Positions 13,739-22,615 of a stretch of DNA of 36,939 bases are shown one piece after another. A program made the translations under genes and the position numbers. Numbering within the stretch: position 1 is the first letter of the stretch; every line of letters starts with the position of its first letter. The notes beneath the pieces were generated by a model. It was not told the origin of the DNA. It made no database searches and was given only the letters and a program-made list of their open reading frames with translations. The DNA lies in contig JAGVMV010000009.1 in the NCBI GenBank assembly GCA_020053595.1, forward strand, positions 1 through 36,939. The letters are read 5' to 3'. Origin of the DNA: Thermoleophilia bacterium. GTDB lineage: Bacteria; Actinomycetota; Thermoleophilia; BMS3ABIN01.

Positions 13739-15907
13739 TCAAACACGGTGCAGCCACTCGACAGTATCCCCAAAAACCCGCTCGATTTCCTCTCTCAGCA
13801 GCACATTTTCCGGGCGTCGCAGCTCCGGGTCGGCCGCCACCAATTCGGCGGCCTTCCGGCGCGCCAGCTTCAACACATCCAGGTCGCGCGTGAGCCGGGC
13901 CAGCTTCAGGTCCGGCAACCCTGACTGCCTGGTGCCAAATAGCTGGCCCTCACCGCGGATCTCCAGATCGATGTCGGCCAGCCTGAAGCCGTCAGTTGTC
14001 GTGGTCATGGCCGCAAGCCGCCGTTCGGCCGGCTCAGTCTTCGGATCACCGAAGAGCAGGCAGCAGGATTCATGCTCACCACGGCCGACACGGCCGCGCA
14101 GCTGGTGCAGCTGCGCCAGACCGAAGCGGTCCGTTTCCTCGATCATCATCACGGTGGCGTTGGGCACGTCCACGCCGACCTCGATGACCGTAGTGGCCAC
14201 AAGCACCTGAATCTCTCCCGCGGCGAAGCGCCGCATTGTCTCCTGCTTGTCCGGCCCGGGCATCTGGCCGTGCAGAACAGCCACGCGATAGCGGGCGAAC
14301 TCTCCGGCTGCCAGGCGCTCGGCCTCGCTCTCCGCCGCCCGCGCCTCGATCGCCTCGGATTCCTCGATCAGCGGACAGACGACATAGCATTGCCGTCCGG
14401 CGTCCAGCTGATCACGGATGAACCCGTAAGCGCCTGACCGCTTGAACTCAGGCACCAGCCAGGTCCTGACCGGGCGTCGTCCGGCCGGCATCGCCTTGAT
14501 GGTGCTAATATCGAGGTCGCCGTAAAGCGTCAGCGCCAAAGTCCGCGGAATCGGCGTTGCCGTCATGTGCAGCACATGGGGCGTGACGCCGCCGCGAGTC
14601 GCCTTGTCAGCCAGCTGCTCACGCTGCTCGACACCGAAGCGATGCTGCTCGTCGACGACCACTACCGCCAGCCTTTTGAAATCCACATCCTTCTGGATAA
14701 GCGCGTGCGTTCCCACGGCGATGTCAATGACGCCTGCGGCGATATCGGCAAGCAGAGCCTTGCGCTCGGCAGCCTTAAGCCTGCCGGAAAGCAGGGCCAG
14801 CCTCAAGCCCATCCCGGAAAGCATCCGTTCGAGGTTAAGAAAATGCTGTTCCGCGAGAACCTCGGTCGGGGCCATCAGCGCCGCCTGCCGGCCGTCCTCG
14901 ACCGCCCTCAGCATGGCGTAGACAGCGACCACGGTCTTACCCGAACCGACATCTCCCTGCAGGAGTCGCTGCATCGGTTGGGGACGCTGCATGTCAGCGG
15001 AGATCTCGCTGCAGACCAGCTTCTGATCCGGCGTCAGCCTGAATGGCAGGCCATGGATGAAATCTCGGGTCAGCCCGGCGACCGGACCCAGCGCCATGCC
15101 ACGCCGCACCTTACCGAAATGGCGGCGCTGCGATAACAGGCCTACCTGCATCAGGTAGAGCTCCTCGAAGATGAGACGGCGCTCCGCCAGTTTGAAGTCG
15201 GCCAGCGTCCGCGGAAAGTGCATCGAATCGATGGCGTCGGACCGCCACGGCAGCATCAGCTCCGCCCGCAGCGACGGCGGCAGCGGATCGGCTAGCCGCG
15301 CCGCCAGTGGCCGGACTTTCGCCAGCCAGCCGCGCAATCTTCTGACGGATATCTTTTCCGTGGTCGGATAGACCGGCACAAAGCCGATAGTGTGAAGCCC
15401 GGCCTCCCGCTTCCCCAGGATTTCATGGCTCCGCACCTTATAGATCGTCTTGCCGCCACCCTCGTAGACCCCCCGCAGAAGCAGCTCATCGCCTGCCGTC
15501 AGCTGGTCGACCAGGTAATCCTGGTTGTACCAGACAGCCTCCATGTAGCCGGTCTCATCGCCGACCATCGCCTTGACCAGCCGCAGATTACGTCGCCGGG
15601 TGCGCTGCAGGGATACTTTTTCGACCTTGCAGCGAACTGTGGCCTCCTCCCCCCACTTGAGTTCGCCGATTTGCTTCTGCGTGGTAAAGTCCTCGTGGCG
15701 ACAGGGAAAGTAGCACAGCAGATCACCCAGGCTGGCGAGTCCCAGCTTGCCGGCTTCCCCGGACAGCGCCGGGCCCACGCCAGGCAGTTCCGTCAGCGGA
15801 TAATCGAGCTCTCGGGGGTTCAATGATGATTTGGAAGTTCGGGGGAGTTTAGTGCTCCGGAGAAGTGCTGACCCGGCGAATAGAGTAAGGCACCGGGCTT
15901 TGATCAT
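13739..15907 (-). CDS. recG: ATP-dependent DNA helicase RecG
   Basis: Reading from the ATG at 15907 gives 722 residues. This start has AAGGAG six bases upstream; a further-upstream in-frame start at 16012 would run into the rpmB promoter region and lacks support. Residues 40-65 hold the helix-hairpin-helix-like LPGVGPALSG, residues 85-165 the OB wedge domain that grips fork DNA, Walker A GDVGSGKT is at 318-325, the DEQH box at 419-422, and TATPIPRT follows soon after. The C-terminal helicase domain ends with the TRP-type region and QLHQLRGRVGRG. RecG reverses stalled replication forks and branch-migrates Holliday junctions. It diverges from rpmB. Confidence 0.95.
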   Translation of the reverse strand: MIKARCLTLFAGSALLRSTKLPRTSKSSLNPRELDYPLTELPGVGPALSGEAGKLGLASLGDLLCYFPCRHEDFTTQKQIGELKWGEEATVRCKVEKVSLQRTRRRNLRLVKAMVGDETGYMEAVWYNQDYLVDQLTAGDELLLRGVYEGGGKTIYKVRSHEILGKREAGLHTIGFVPVYPTTEKISVRRLRGWLAKVRPLAARLADPLPPSLRAELMLPWRSDAIDSMHFPRTLADFKLAERRLIFEELYLMQVGLLSQRRHFGKVRRGMALGPVAGLTRDFIHGLPFRLTPDQKLVCSEISADMQRPQPMQRLLQGDVGSGKTVVAVYAMLRAVEDGRQAALMAPTEVLAEQHFLNLERMLSGMGLRLALLSGRLKAAERKALLADIAAGVIDIAVGTHALIQKDVDFKRLAVVVVDEQHRFGVEQREQLADKATRGGVTPHVLHMTATPIPRTLALTLYGDLDISTIKAMPAGRRPVRTWLVPEFKRSGAYGFIRDQLDAGRQCYVVCPLIEESEAIEARAAESEAERLAAGEFARYRVAVLHGQMPGPDKQETMRRFAAGEIQVLVATTVIEVGVDVPNATVMMIEETDRFGLAQLHQLRGRVGRGEHESCCLLFGDPKTEPAERRLAAMTTTTDGFRLADIDLEIRGEGQLFGTRQSGLPDLKLARLTRDLDVLKLARRKAAELVAADPELRRPENVLLREEIERVFGDTVEWLHRV

Positions 15908-15919
15908 GGCCTCTCCTTC

Positions 15920-15948
15920 TTGCAATTCCGGAGCGGCTATAGCATAAT
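15920..15948 (+). promoter_or_regulatory. Promoter of rpmB
   Basis: TTGCAA at 15920-15925 and CATAAT at 15943-15948 are 17 bases apart, a good sigma-70-type match. The predicted start near 15955 gives a 65-base leader. The leader contains the sequence AAAAGCAAGGA twice (about 15962 and 16006); the second copy supplies the rpmB ribosome-binding site. The box overlaps the recG leader on the other strand. Confidence 0.55.
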
Positions 15949-16021
15949 GTCGCCTTGTGTAAAAAGCAAGGAGCGCAGGGTGCGCCAGTCGGCGCCGGCA
16001 CCTTAAAAGCAAGGAATAACG

Positions 16022-16261
16022 ATGTCAAGAGTTTGCACAGTATGTGGCAAGAAACCTGGCTACGGCAACAACCGCAGCCACTCAAACCGCGCCACCCGCC
16101 GCCGGTTCAACCCGAACCTGCAGAAAATACGCGTCGTCCAGAACGGCGCACCCGTTCGCGCCTACGTCTGCACCAAGTGCATCAGCGCCGGCAAAGTCCA
16201 GAAGGTCGCCACCGGGAAGATGCAGCAGGCCGGGATAGAAAAAGTATCTGAAATAGCCTGA
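16022..16261 (+). CDS. rpmB: 50S ribosomal protein L28
   Basis: The 79-residue protein begins [20 protein letters not shown] and continues with RRFNPNLQ. It has the cysteine pairs CxxC near the N-terminus and CTKC near residue 52, so it is the zinc-binding form of L28. L28 sits in the large subunit close to the E-site. The AAGGA ribosome-binding site is 7 bases before the ATG. The divergent arrangement with recG and the strong terminator just after the stop make it a single-gene transcript. The length is slightly over the usual 62-78 residues because of the C-terminal tail. Confidence 0.96.
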   Translation: MSRVCTVCGKKPGYGNNRSHSNRATRRRFNPNLQKIRVVQNGAPVRAYVCTKCISAGKVQKVATGKMQQAGIEKVSEIA

Positions 16262-16316
16262 GCCCCGATCAGACCAGGCAAAACCAACACAGGTAGCGCC
16301 ACCATCAAATGAAATC

Positions 16317-16344
16317 AAAGCCCCCGACAGGGGGCTTTTTTATT
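16317..16344 (+). terminator. Rho-independent terminator of rpmB
   Basis: GCCCCC and GGGGGC form a 6-bp GC stem, extended by AAA/TTT, with a GACA loop. It is followed by TTTTTTATTT. It lies 56 bases past the rpmB stop. Confidence 0.9.
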
Positions 16345-16523
16345 TCCAGTCACCCGTTCACAAAAGCCAGCTCCGAATCACTCATGCCAATCTTTCTCCG
16401 CGGGAAAAGTAGCAGGTAAATCGTTTGCAGCTGCGAATAGTAAGAGGATGTCAGAGAAGCTTTTCAGCCCGAACCTGTAGAAATATTTTACACATTGTTC
16501 AAACCTTAAAAGGAGCGACTGTC

Positions 16524-17096
16524 ATGGAAGCCAGTGCAATGTCATATCCAGCCAGCCTGGAAATCGATTATATCCCCAAGGCCAACCGGTTCACGACGTT
16601 TTTCCGCCCGATCCTCTTGTTCCCGATTATGATAATCATGATAATGATCCGCGGTGTCCTGGTGGCGCCCGTTGTGTTGATGATCCTTTTCAAAAAGAAA
16701 TATCCCCGCTGGTGGTTCGAATGGAATCTCAACATGACACGGTTCAGTTATCGGATTAATGCCTACGTATACTTACTGACACACGATTACCCGAACACGG
16801 ACGAGGAGCAGTCTGTCCACATCGAGATGGAATATCCCGAAAACGGCACACTGAGCCGAGGATTGCCGCTGATCAAGTGGCTGCTGGCCATCCCGCACTT
16901 CATTGTGCTGGCAATCCTGATGATAGCTGTCGGCGTGCTGACGATTATCGCCTGGTTTTCCGTGATGATCTTCGATCGCTATCCGAAAGCCTTCTTCAAT
17001 TTTGTCGTCGGTGTCCTGCGCTGGAACCTGCGGGTACAGGCTTATACCAATCTTTTGATCACGGACAAATACCCGCCATTCAGCCTGAAGTCGTAA
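16524..17096 (+). CDS. DUF4389 membrane protein
   Basis: From the ATG at 16524, preceded by AAAGGAG with an 8-base spacer, the protein has 190 residues. Two hydrophobic hairpins (about residues 28-52 and 117-150) flank amphipathic segments. Repeated aromatic signatures, YPRWWFEWNLNMTRFSYRI and the later YPKAFFNFVVGVLRWNLRV, each followed by a Y-x-x-L-(L/I)-T-D/H-x-Y-P motif, define DUF4389 and show that it is an internal duplication. Family members are common in actinobacteria; the function is unknown, and some lie near lipid or cell-wall genes. A longer reading from 16425 lacks a good ribosome-binding site. The next feature downstream is a decayed inhibitor gene on the same strand. Confidence 0.75.
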   Translation: MEASAMSYPASLEIDYIPKANRFTTFFRPILLFPIMIIMIMIRGVLVAPVVLMILFKKKYPRWWFEWNLNMTRFSYRINAYVYLLTHDYPNTDEEQSVHIEMEYPENGTLSRGLPLIKWLLAIPHFIVLAILMIAVGVLTIIAWFSVMIFDRYPKAFFNFVVGVLRWNLRVQAYTNLLITDKYPPFSLKS

Positions 17097-17228
17097 TTGC
17101 CGGAGGTTTTCGCGGAACAGATTGATTATCCCCCTATCAGGGAATAGTTGAAAATATCGATTTTGATGAAACTGGTACCTTAAGAAGCGGTAATCATATC
17201 CACACTTGTCCGGCTGTTCCTTGTTTTC

Positions 17229-17620
17229 ATGATTGTTTTCGTTTCCCTCGGATGCGGTGGAGACACCGCGTCGTCAACGGCCACCCAACCGGCAGCGGTC
17301 ACCGTTCAGGTCACGGAAGCGGATTCTGACGGGTCGGTAACTCTTAACCCAGGCGATACGCTCGAGGTCATACTGACCAGCAACGCCACTACCGGCTATC
17401 ACTGGATTGTCACCTCCCTGAACCAGGGCATTTTGCAGCAGACGGGTGACCCGGTCTACAAATCAAACCCGAACCCGCAGGGCCTGATCGGGGCCGGGGT
17501 AAGGAAAGGTTCACTTTTAAGGCGATGGCGCCGGGAGAGACCAGCCTTAAAATGAATTATCAGAGTCCGTCGAACACTCCCTCGGACACTAATTTCAACT
17601 ACAGCGTAAAAGTGAGTTAG
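17229..17620 (+). pseudogene. Frameshifted chagasin-type (I42) cysteine-protease inhibitor lipoprotein
   Basis: The frame from 17229 reads a hydrophobic stretch ending LGCGG (lipobox-like, so probably a lipoprotein). It continues with LNPGDTLEVILTSNATTGYHW, the conserved NPTTGYxW-type loop of chagasins. At about 17499, in a run of G, the frame breaks. One base later the sequence resumes as GKERFTFKAMAPGETSLKMNYQ and ends NYSVKVS at the TAG at 17618-17620, a perfect chagasin C-terminal half. Upstream, an ATG at 17166 is in the same frame but is stopped by a TAA at 17181, and without it the signal peptide lacks its basic start. Two lesions suggest true decay, though the G-run break could be a sequencing error. 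Confidence 0.7.
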
Positions 17621-17660
17621 AGCAAAGTCTCGATGTCGGGAAAGCTGAGCAATATGAAAT

Positions 17661-17687
17661 AACAAAACCCCCTCACGGGGGTTTTGC
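17661..17687. terminator. Bidirectional terminator between the inhibitor pseudogene and ribH
   Basis: AAAACCCCC and GGGGGTTTT form a symmetric stem with a 4-base loop, so each strand has a GC stem followed by TTTT. It ends the plus-strand inhibitor locus and the minus-strand riboflavin operon, whose ribH stop is 43 bases away. Confidence 0.85.
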
Positions 17688-17729
17688 GTAGGTTCAACTC
17701 AGGGACATTCTTTCCTCTGGCGCAAACTG

Positions 17730-18203
17730 TTACAGCGTCTTAACCAGCTGAGCCATCTCGATAGCGCCGGCGGCCGCCTGCCAGCCCTTGTTGCCGGCCT
17801 TCGTGCCGGCGCGCTCGACGGCCTGCTCAATTGAGTCTGTCGTCAGCACGCCCATGGCTACCGGCACCTTGGTGTCCAGCGCTATCTTGGCGATGCCTTT
17901 TGACACCTCGCCGGCGACGTAGTCGAAATGCGGCGTGCCGCCGCGGATGACCGCGCCCAGGGCGATAATAGCGTCGTATTTGCCGCTCTCGGCCATCTTG
18001 GAAGCCACCAGCGGAATCTCGAAGGCTCCGGGGACCCAGGCCACTTCGATGGCGCCCTTGCCGGAACCATGCCTGATAATGCAGTCCACGGCTCCGTCCA
18101 GCAGCCGCAGGGAGATGAACTCATTGAACCGGGCGATAACGATGCCGAACTTGAGACCCTTGGCGTCCAGCATACCCTCGTAGCTCTTGTATTTTTCTGC
18201 CAT
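17730..18203 (-). CDS. ribH: 6,7-dimethyl-8-ribityllumazine synthase
   Basis: The 157-residue protein has [13 protein letters not shown] near the N-terminus (substrate-binding Phe/Asn), then [39 protein letters not shown] with the catalytic His, and [27 protein letters not shown]. All are standard lumazine synthase motifs. It condenses 5-amino-6-ribitylaminouracil with dihydroxybutanone phosphate, the step before riboflavin, and usually forms pentamers or 60-mer capsids. It is the last gene of the rib operon, starting 46 bases after the ribBA stop. ATG start. Confidence 0.97.
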   Translation of the reverse strand: MAEKYKSYEGMLDAKGLKFGIVIARFNEFISLRLLDGAVDCIIRHGSGKGAIEVAWVPGAFEIPLVASKMAESGKYDAIIALGAVIRGGTPHFDYVAGEVSKGIAKIALDTKVPVAMGVLTTDSIEQAVERAGTKAGNKGWQAAAGAIEMAQLVKTL

Positions 18204-18249
18204 CAGCTGATCCTTTCTTTCATGTTTGCCATTGGGACGACACCCGTTT

Positions 18250-19530
18250 TCACTCGGTGATCTTTTTTTCTTCTTCCCCCTCGAACCTCAGGTCCTGATG
18301 ATGCAGGATGTGCCCCATCTTCGCCTTTTTAGTCGACAGGTAGGCGACGTTCTCGCACTGGGGCGGCATCTCGATGGGCACTCTTTCCACAATCTTTAGC
18401 CCATATCCTTCCAGTCCTTTGACCTTCTTGGGATTGTTGGTCATCTGGCGGATGGTGGTGAGTCCCAGGTCCACCAGGATCTGGGCGCCGATGCCATAAT
18501 CTCGCAAGTCAGCCGGGAACCCCAGCTCCTCGTTGGCCTCGACGGTATCCATGCCCTGCTCCTGCAGCTCATAGGCACGCAGCTTGTTGAGGATGCCGAT
18601 ACCGCGCCCCTCCTGCGACATATACAGGATCACGCCCATGCCTTCCTCCTCGATCATGCGCATGGCGTGGTAAAGCTGCTCGCCGCAGTCGCACCGCATT
18701 GAACCGAAAACGTCGCCGGTCAGGCACTCAGAGTGCACCCGAATAAGCACGTTCTCCGCCCCGTCGACGTCGCCCTTGACCAGGGCTACGTGCTCCTCGT
18801 TATCAAGCAGGCTCCGGTAGCCGATGGCGCGGAAGTCGCCGAACCTCGTCGGGAGCCGCGCGTCGGCGACCCGCTGCACCAGCTTCTCGTTCCTGCGCCG
18901 GTACTTGATCAGGTCGGCGACGGTAATCATCTTCAGGTTATGCTTCTTGCAGTAGGGGGTGAGATCAGGGACGCGCGACATAGTGCCGTCCTCGTTCATG
19001 ATCTCGCAGATGACACCCGCGGGCTCCAGGCCCGCGAGACGAGCCAGGTCGACGCCGGCCTCGGTCTGGCCGGTGCGCTCCAGCACCCCGCCCGGTTTGG
19101 CCCTAAGCGGGAAGACGTGGCCCGGCTGGACCAGGTCGGTCGGCTTGGCGCCCGGCTTGATCGCCGTCTGGATAGTGTGTGCCCGGTCGGCTGCGGAGAT
19201 GCCGGTGGTAACGCCGTTGCGCGCTTCCACGGATACCGTAAAAGCAGTGCTGAAAGTGGCCTCGTTGTTATGGACCATCTGCGGCAGGTCGAGCTCAATG
19301 CACTTCTCCGGGGTCAGCGTCATGCAGATAAGCCCGCGGCCGTACATGGCCATGAAGTTGATGGCGTCGGGGGTAGCGAACTGGGCCGCCATGGTAAGGT
19401 CGCCCTCGTTCTCGCGGTCCTCGTCGTCGCAGACCACGACGATCTTGCCCGCCTTGATGTCCTCGATCGCTTCCTCGATGCTGCTGAACGGCGAATCCGC
19501 CGCTTTGGTTTCCTGTTCCTGGTCTCCCAT
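18250..19530 (-). CDS. ribBA: Bifunctional DHBP synthase / GTP cyclohydrolase II
   Basis: The 426-residue protein fuses two enzymes. Residues 1-205 ([50 protein letters not shown]) are 3,4-dihydroxy-2-butanone 4-phosphate synthase. Residues 210-426 are GTP cyclohydrolase II, with the three zinc cysteines in [18 protein letters not shown] and the DYGIGAQIL and NNPKK motifs. Together they supply both branches of riboflavin synthesis, from ribulose 5-phosphate and GTP. The ATG is preceded by GGAAGGA. It lies between ribE and ribH. The C-terminal acidic/basic tail is slightly long but ordinary. Confidence 0.97.
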   Translation of the reverse strand: MGDQEQETKAADSPFSSIEEAIEDIKAGKIVVVCDDEDRENEGDLTMAAQFATPDAINFMAMYGRGLICMTLTPEKCIELDLPQMVHNNEATFSTAFTVSVEARNGVTTGISAADRAHTIQTAIKPGAKPTDLVQPGHVFPLRAKPGGVLERTGQTEAGVDLARLAGLEPAGVICEIMNEDGTMSRVPDLTPYCKKHNLKMITVADLIKYRRRNEKLVQRVADARLPTRFGDFRAIGYRSLLDNEEHVALVKGDVDGAENVLIRVHSECLTGDVFGSMRCDCGEQLYHAMRMIEEEGMGVILYMSQEGRGIGILNKLRAYELQEQGMDTVEANEELGFPADLRDYGIGAQILVDLGLTTIRQMTNNPKKVKGLEGYGLKIVERVPIEMPPQCENVAYLSTKKAKMGHILHHQDLRFEGEEEKKITE

Positions 19531-19635
19531 TTTTCCTTCCCAACTGTCGGTTAATTGATGCCTTGGCTGTTTATTGCTATATTACGGGGCCGCAGCCCCG
19601 GTTTTCCGGTATTAAACGCCGACCGGGACGCCCTT

Positions 19636-20289
19636 CTATAAAAAGCCTCCCTCGGCCAGCTTTTCCAGCGTCAGACCGCCTTCCCCCTGTCCGCCGGGAA
19701 GTCCGCCCGCCATGATTTTTGCCACATACTTGCCCAGCACATCGGCTTCAAGGTTTGCCTGGTATCCTACCCCGTTGTGTCCCAGGGTCGTCACCTTCAC
19801 CGTGTGGGGAATGAGCGAGACGCTGAATTGTTCGCGTTCGAGCCTCGCTATGGTCAGGCTGATCCCGTCGATGCCGATGGATCCCTGCGGCAACAGGTAG
19901 CGACGGATCTCCTCGGGAGCGGTGAAGGTGTAAAAAATCGCGTTGCCCTCCGACCGGATGGAAACTATCTTGCCGGTGGCGTCGACATGACCGAGCATCA
20001 GATGCCCACCGAGCCGCGCCGACAGCGTCAGCGCCCGCTCCAGGTTGACCATGCTCCCCCGCTTTAGGTTCCCCAGGTTGGTCTTCCGGATGGTCTCCGG
20101 CATGACGTCGGCTGAAAAAGTGCCGCCGCCGAAAGACCTGGCCGTCAGGCAGACGCCGTTGACGGCGATCGAGTCGCCGAGCTGGCAACCTTCCAGAACC
20201 TTGTTCGCCTCTACAGTGATGACCCCCGAGTCGGAGCCCATCTCCAGGCTGACCAGTTTTCCGAGTTCTTCAACGATGCCGGTGAACAC
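19636..20289 (-). CDS. ribE: Riboflavin synthase, alpha subunit
   Basis: The 217-residue protein begins MFTGIVEELG, the invariant riboflavin synthase N-terminus. It holds two lumazine-binding barrels, residues 1-97 and 98-195, related by duplication. Motifs include DSIAVNGVCLTA in the first barrel and GSIGIDGISLTI in the second. It dismutates two lumazine molecules into riboflavin and the ribitylaminouracil substrate, as a trimer. The start is a GTG at 20289. It follows ribD after a 36-base gap in the operon. The length is normal, with a short Gly-rich tail. Confidence 0.96.
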   Translation of the reverse strand: MFTGIVEELGKLVSLEMGSDSGVITVEANKVLEGCQLGDSIAVNGVCLTARSFGGGTFSADVMPETIRKTNLGNLKRGSMVNLERALTLSARLGGHLMLGHVDATGKIVSIRSEGNAIFYTFTAPEEIRRYLLPQGSIGIDGISLTIARLEREQFSVSLIPHTVKVTTLGHNGVGYQANLEADVLGKYVAKIMAGGLPGGQGEGGLTLEKLAEGGFL

Positions 20290-20325
20290 TTAATATTCCT
20301 CCCGCTGGTCGCTGGCGATAAACAT

Positions 20326-21450
20326 CTACCATTCCTCCTGGTTCGTATAGGCGGTTATCAACACGTCATCGCCCACCGCCTTGTGCCTCACCCGGTAAAG
20401 CGGCGCCGCCTCGCCCACGAGCCGAAAACCGCGTCCCTCGACCGGGGTGCGCGCTTCCTTGCCACCGATAAATTTGGGGGCTATAAAAGTCATTACCTTG
20501 TCGATGGTGCCGGACTCCACGAAGGACGCCGCCAGTGTCGGTCCGCCCTCCAGGAGCAGGCTGAGGGCCGCCGGTTCACGCGAACCCAGATGAAGGAGCG
20601 CCTCTCCCACATCCACCTGCCCATCCATCGTTCCGGTAACCACGACCTCAATGCTGGCGCTCTGTAGCGCCATGATCTTCTCGGCGGGAGCGGCTTCGGT
20701 GACAAACACAAGTGTCGCCAACTCCCCAGCGGTCCGCGCCAGCTGGCTCTCGAGCGATAGACCAGCCTTCGAATCAAAAATAATCCGGAGCGGCTGGCTG
20801 TAATCGCCGGGAATACGGCAGGTGAGCATCGGGTCATCGATGTCGGCCGTGCCGCTGCCGCAGGCGATGGAGTCCACCTCGCCGCGCAGAGCGTGTACCA
20901 GCGCCCGGCTCTCCTCCCCGGAGATCCACTTTGAGTCGCCTGTGTAAGTGGCGATCTTGCCGTCCAGGCTCATGGCGCTCTTGAAAGTGACAAAGGGAAG
21001 GCCGGTAACGGCGTGCTTGCGGAAAGCCTCGTTCTGGGCCCGCGCCCGGGCGGCGAGCAGACCGTCCAGTACCTCGATCTCCAAACCGGCATCTCGCAGG
21101 TCCGCCAGGCCTTTGCCGTTCACCTTCGCCGACGGGTCCAGCGAAGCGACCACGACTCGCGTGATGCCAGCCTCGATCAGCGCCTGGGTGCAGGGGCCGG
21201 TGCGGCCGGTGTGGCAGCAGGGCTCCAGGGTGACGTAGATGGTCGCGCCACGGACGTCGCCCTTCACCGATTTGATGGCGGCCACTTCGGCGTGGTCCTC
21301 GCCGGCGCGCTGGTGATAGCCCTCGCCGATGACATCCTCACCGCGCACGATTACCGCGCCCACGGTGGGGTTAGGACTGGTCTTTCCCCGGGCCAGGTCG
21401 GCCAGGTTAAGCGCCTGCTGCATGAAACTTATGTCGAGTCCGGAAACCAT
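20326..21450 (-). CDS. ribD: Bifunctional riboflavin deaminase-reductase
   Basis: The 374-residue protein has an N-terminal cytidine-deaminase-type domain with TSPNPTVGAVIV, the zinc motif HAE at 53-55 and PCCHTGRTGPC (77-87). A C-terminal reductase domain follows (about residues 150-370, with FVTFKSAMSLDGKIAT, LLLEGGPTLAASF and the PKFIGG region). It deaminates and then reduces the GTP-derived pyrimidine in riboflavin synthesis. It is the first gene of the operon, about 150 bases after the riboswitch terminator. The Shine-Dalgarno AAGGAAG is rather far (about 12 bases) from the ATG. Confidence 0.96.
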   Translation of the reverse strand: MVSGLDISFMQQALNLADLARGKTSPNPTVGAVIVRGEDVIGEGYHQRAGEDHAEVAAIKSVKGDVRGATIYVTLEPCCHTGRTGPCTQALIEAGITRVVVASLDPSAKVNGKGLADLRDAGLEIEVLDGLLAARARAQNEAFRKHAVTGLPFVTFKSAMSLDGKIATYTGDSKWISGEESRALVHALRGEVDSIACGSGTADIDDPMLTCRIPGDYSQPLRIIFDSKAGLSLESQLARTAGELATLVFVTEAAPAEKIMALQSASIEVVVTGTMDGQVDVGEALLHLGSREPAALSLLLEGGPTLAASFVESGTIDKVMTFIAPKFIGGKEARTPVEGRGFRLVGEAAPLYRVRHKAVGDDVLITAYTNQEEW

Positions 21451-21602
21451 GATGAAAACGTCTTCCTTTATCGCCGCGCCCGTTGAGTCCTTTAGGCCGC
21501 GCTTTCGAAACGAATGTTGTCTGGATTCTGCAGTCAGTGTTCTTCGGGGAAGTCGGGAGAGGAAATTCGGCGCATGTTTCTATCCGCTTCCGGGATGCCG
21601 CC

Positions 21603-21640
21603 CAAAAAAAATACCCCGGACAGCCATCATCCCGGGGGCA
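21603..21640 (-). terminator. FMN-riboswitch expression-platform terminator
   Basis: On the minus strand, CCCCGG and CCGGGG form a stem separated by about 12 bases, immediately followed by TATTTTTTTT. It lies directly between the aptamer and ribD. It is therefore the likely attenuator that stops the rib transcript when FMN is bound. Confidence 0.85.
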
Positions 21641-21653
21641 ATTTGAAACACGA

Positions 21654-21766
21654 GTCTTCTTCCATCCAGACTTTAACTGTCGGCCCAGGGCTTGCACCTG
21701 GTCAGCCTCTTTTGGAGGGTCGCGGGCTATAACCGCCGGTGGGGGATTTCACCCCGCCCCGAAGAC
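21654..21766 (-). promoter_or_regulatory. FMN (RFN) riboswitch
   Basis: Read on the minus strand, the region has the conserved RFN pieces in order: GGGGTGAAATCCCCCACCGG, CGGTTATAGCCCGCGACC, GGTGCAAGCCCTGGGCCGAC and AGTCTGGATGGAAGAAG. The outer helix P1 is GTCTTC with GAAGAC. The aptamer binds flavin mononucleotide and here sits in front of a rho-independent terminator and ribD, so it should switch off transcription of ribD-ribE-ribBA-ribH when FMN is plentiful. Confidence 0.97.
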
Positions 21767-21868
21767 ATTGCTGTTAAACAGCTATTCAATTTTCGCGCGC
21801 AGCCCATTGGCCCACACATTAAAATAATACCACAATCGTCATCCTGAGCGAAGAGCCATCGTCTTCCC

Positions 21869-22552
21869 TCAGGCCCGCGCCGCCATGGCAGCCATCAGCC
21901 CTCGCGCCGCCTCGCCCGGATCGGTCGCGCCAAAGACCGCGGAGCCGGCCACGAACAGGTTGGCGCCGGTGTCGAGCACGGCTTCGATAGTGTCGGCGGC
22001 AACCCCCCCGTCCACCTCAAGGCCAACCTCCGGCGGCAACAGCTGCCGCGCCCGCGCTATCTTCGGAAGTACCGAAGCTATGAACTTCTGGCCGCTGAAC
22101 CCCGGATTGACCGTCATCATCAGAGCAAAATCGATGTCACCGGTAACCTCCTGCAACATCGCCAGCGGCGTCGCCGGGTTCAGCGAAACTCCCGCCTTGC
22201 AGCCGGTTGCCCGGATCTGCGACAGCGTCATATGCAGGTGCGTACAGGCTTCGGCATGCACGCAGATCCAGTCGGAGCCCGCCCTGGCGAAATCGTCGAT
22301 ATAGTGCTCGGGAGCATCGATCATCAGGTGCACGTCGAGAACGCCCCCCGCTTCGTGGACCAGGTCGCGGATACCCTCGATGACAACTGGCCCGATGGTG
22401 ATATTGGGAACGAACTGACCGTCCATGACATCCACGTGGATGACCCTGACGCCTGCGTCCATCACCCGCTTGATATCCTCGCCCAAGCGTGAGAAGTCAG
22501 CCGAAAGGATCGACGGAGCCAGCTGGTAGGTTGTAATGAAATCGTTGTTCAC
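21869..22552 (-). CDS. rpe: Ribulose-phosphate 3-epimerase
   Basis: The 227-residue (beta/alpha)8 barrel contains LAPSILSADFSRLGEDI, HVDVMDGQFVPNITIGP with the metal-binding His and catalytic Asp, DVHLMI, MTVNPGFSGQKFI and LEVDGGVAADT, all diagnostic of Rpe. It interconverts ribulose 5-phosphate and xylulose 5-phosphate in the pentose phosphate pathway; ribulose 5-phosphate is also the RibBA substrate. GTG start at 22552. It is upstream of the rib operon on the same strand but separated by the riboswitch leader, so it probably has its own transcript. Confidence 0.96.
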   Translation of the reverse strand: MNNDFITTYQLAPSILSADFSRLGEDIKRVMDAGVRVIHVDVMDGQFVPNITIGPVVIEGIRDLVHEAGGVLDVHLMIDAPEHYIDDFARAGSDWICVHAEACTHLHMTLSQIRATGCKAGVSLNPATPLAMLQEVTGDIDFALMMTVNPGFSGQKFIASVLPKIARARQLLPPEVGLEVDGGVAADTIEAVLDTGANLFVAGSAVFGATDPGEAARGLMAAMAARA

Positions 22553-22615
22553 GTGCGTGATTCTAGCACAGGGAAAAACAAAATAATTGCATAAAAGGAA
22601 GCCGCGCCAGAGACT

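Larger units (their letters stand above)
21451..21868. other. 418-base leader region of the riboflavin operon
   Basis: This gap holds the FMN aptamer (21654-21766), its terminator (21603-21640) and the remaining leader (21451-21602), where no further recognisable gene or repeat was seen. The operon promoter should lie between about 21770 and 21868; no clear -35/-10 pair stood out there. Confidence 0.6.
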
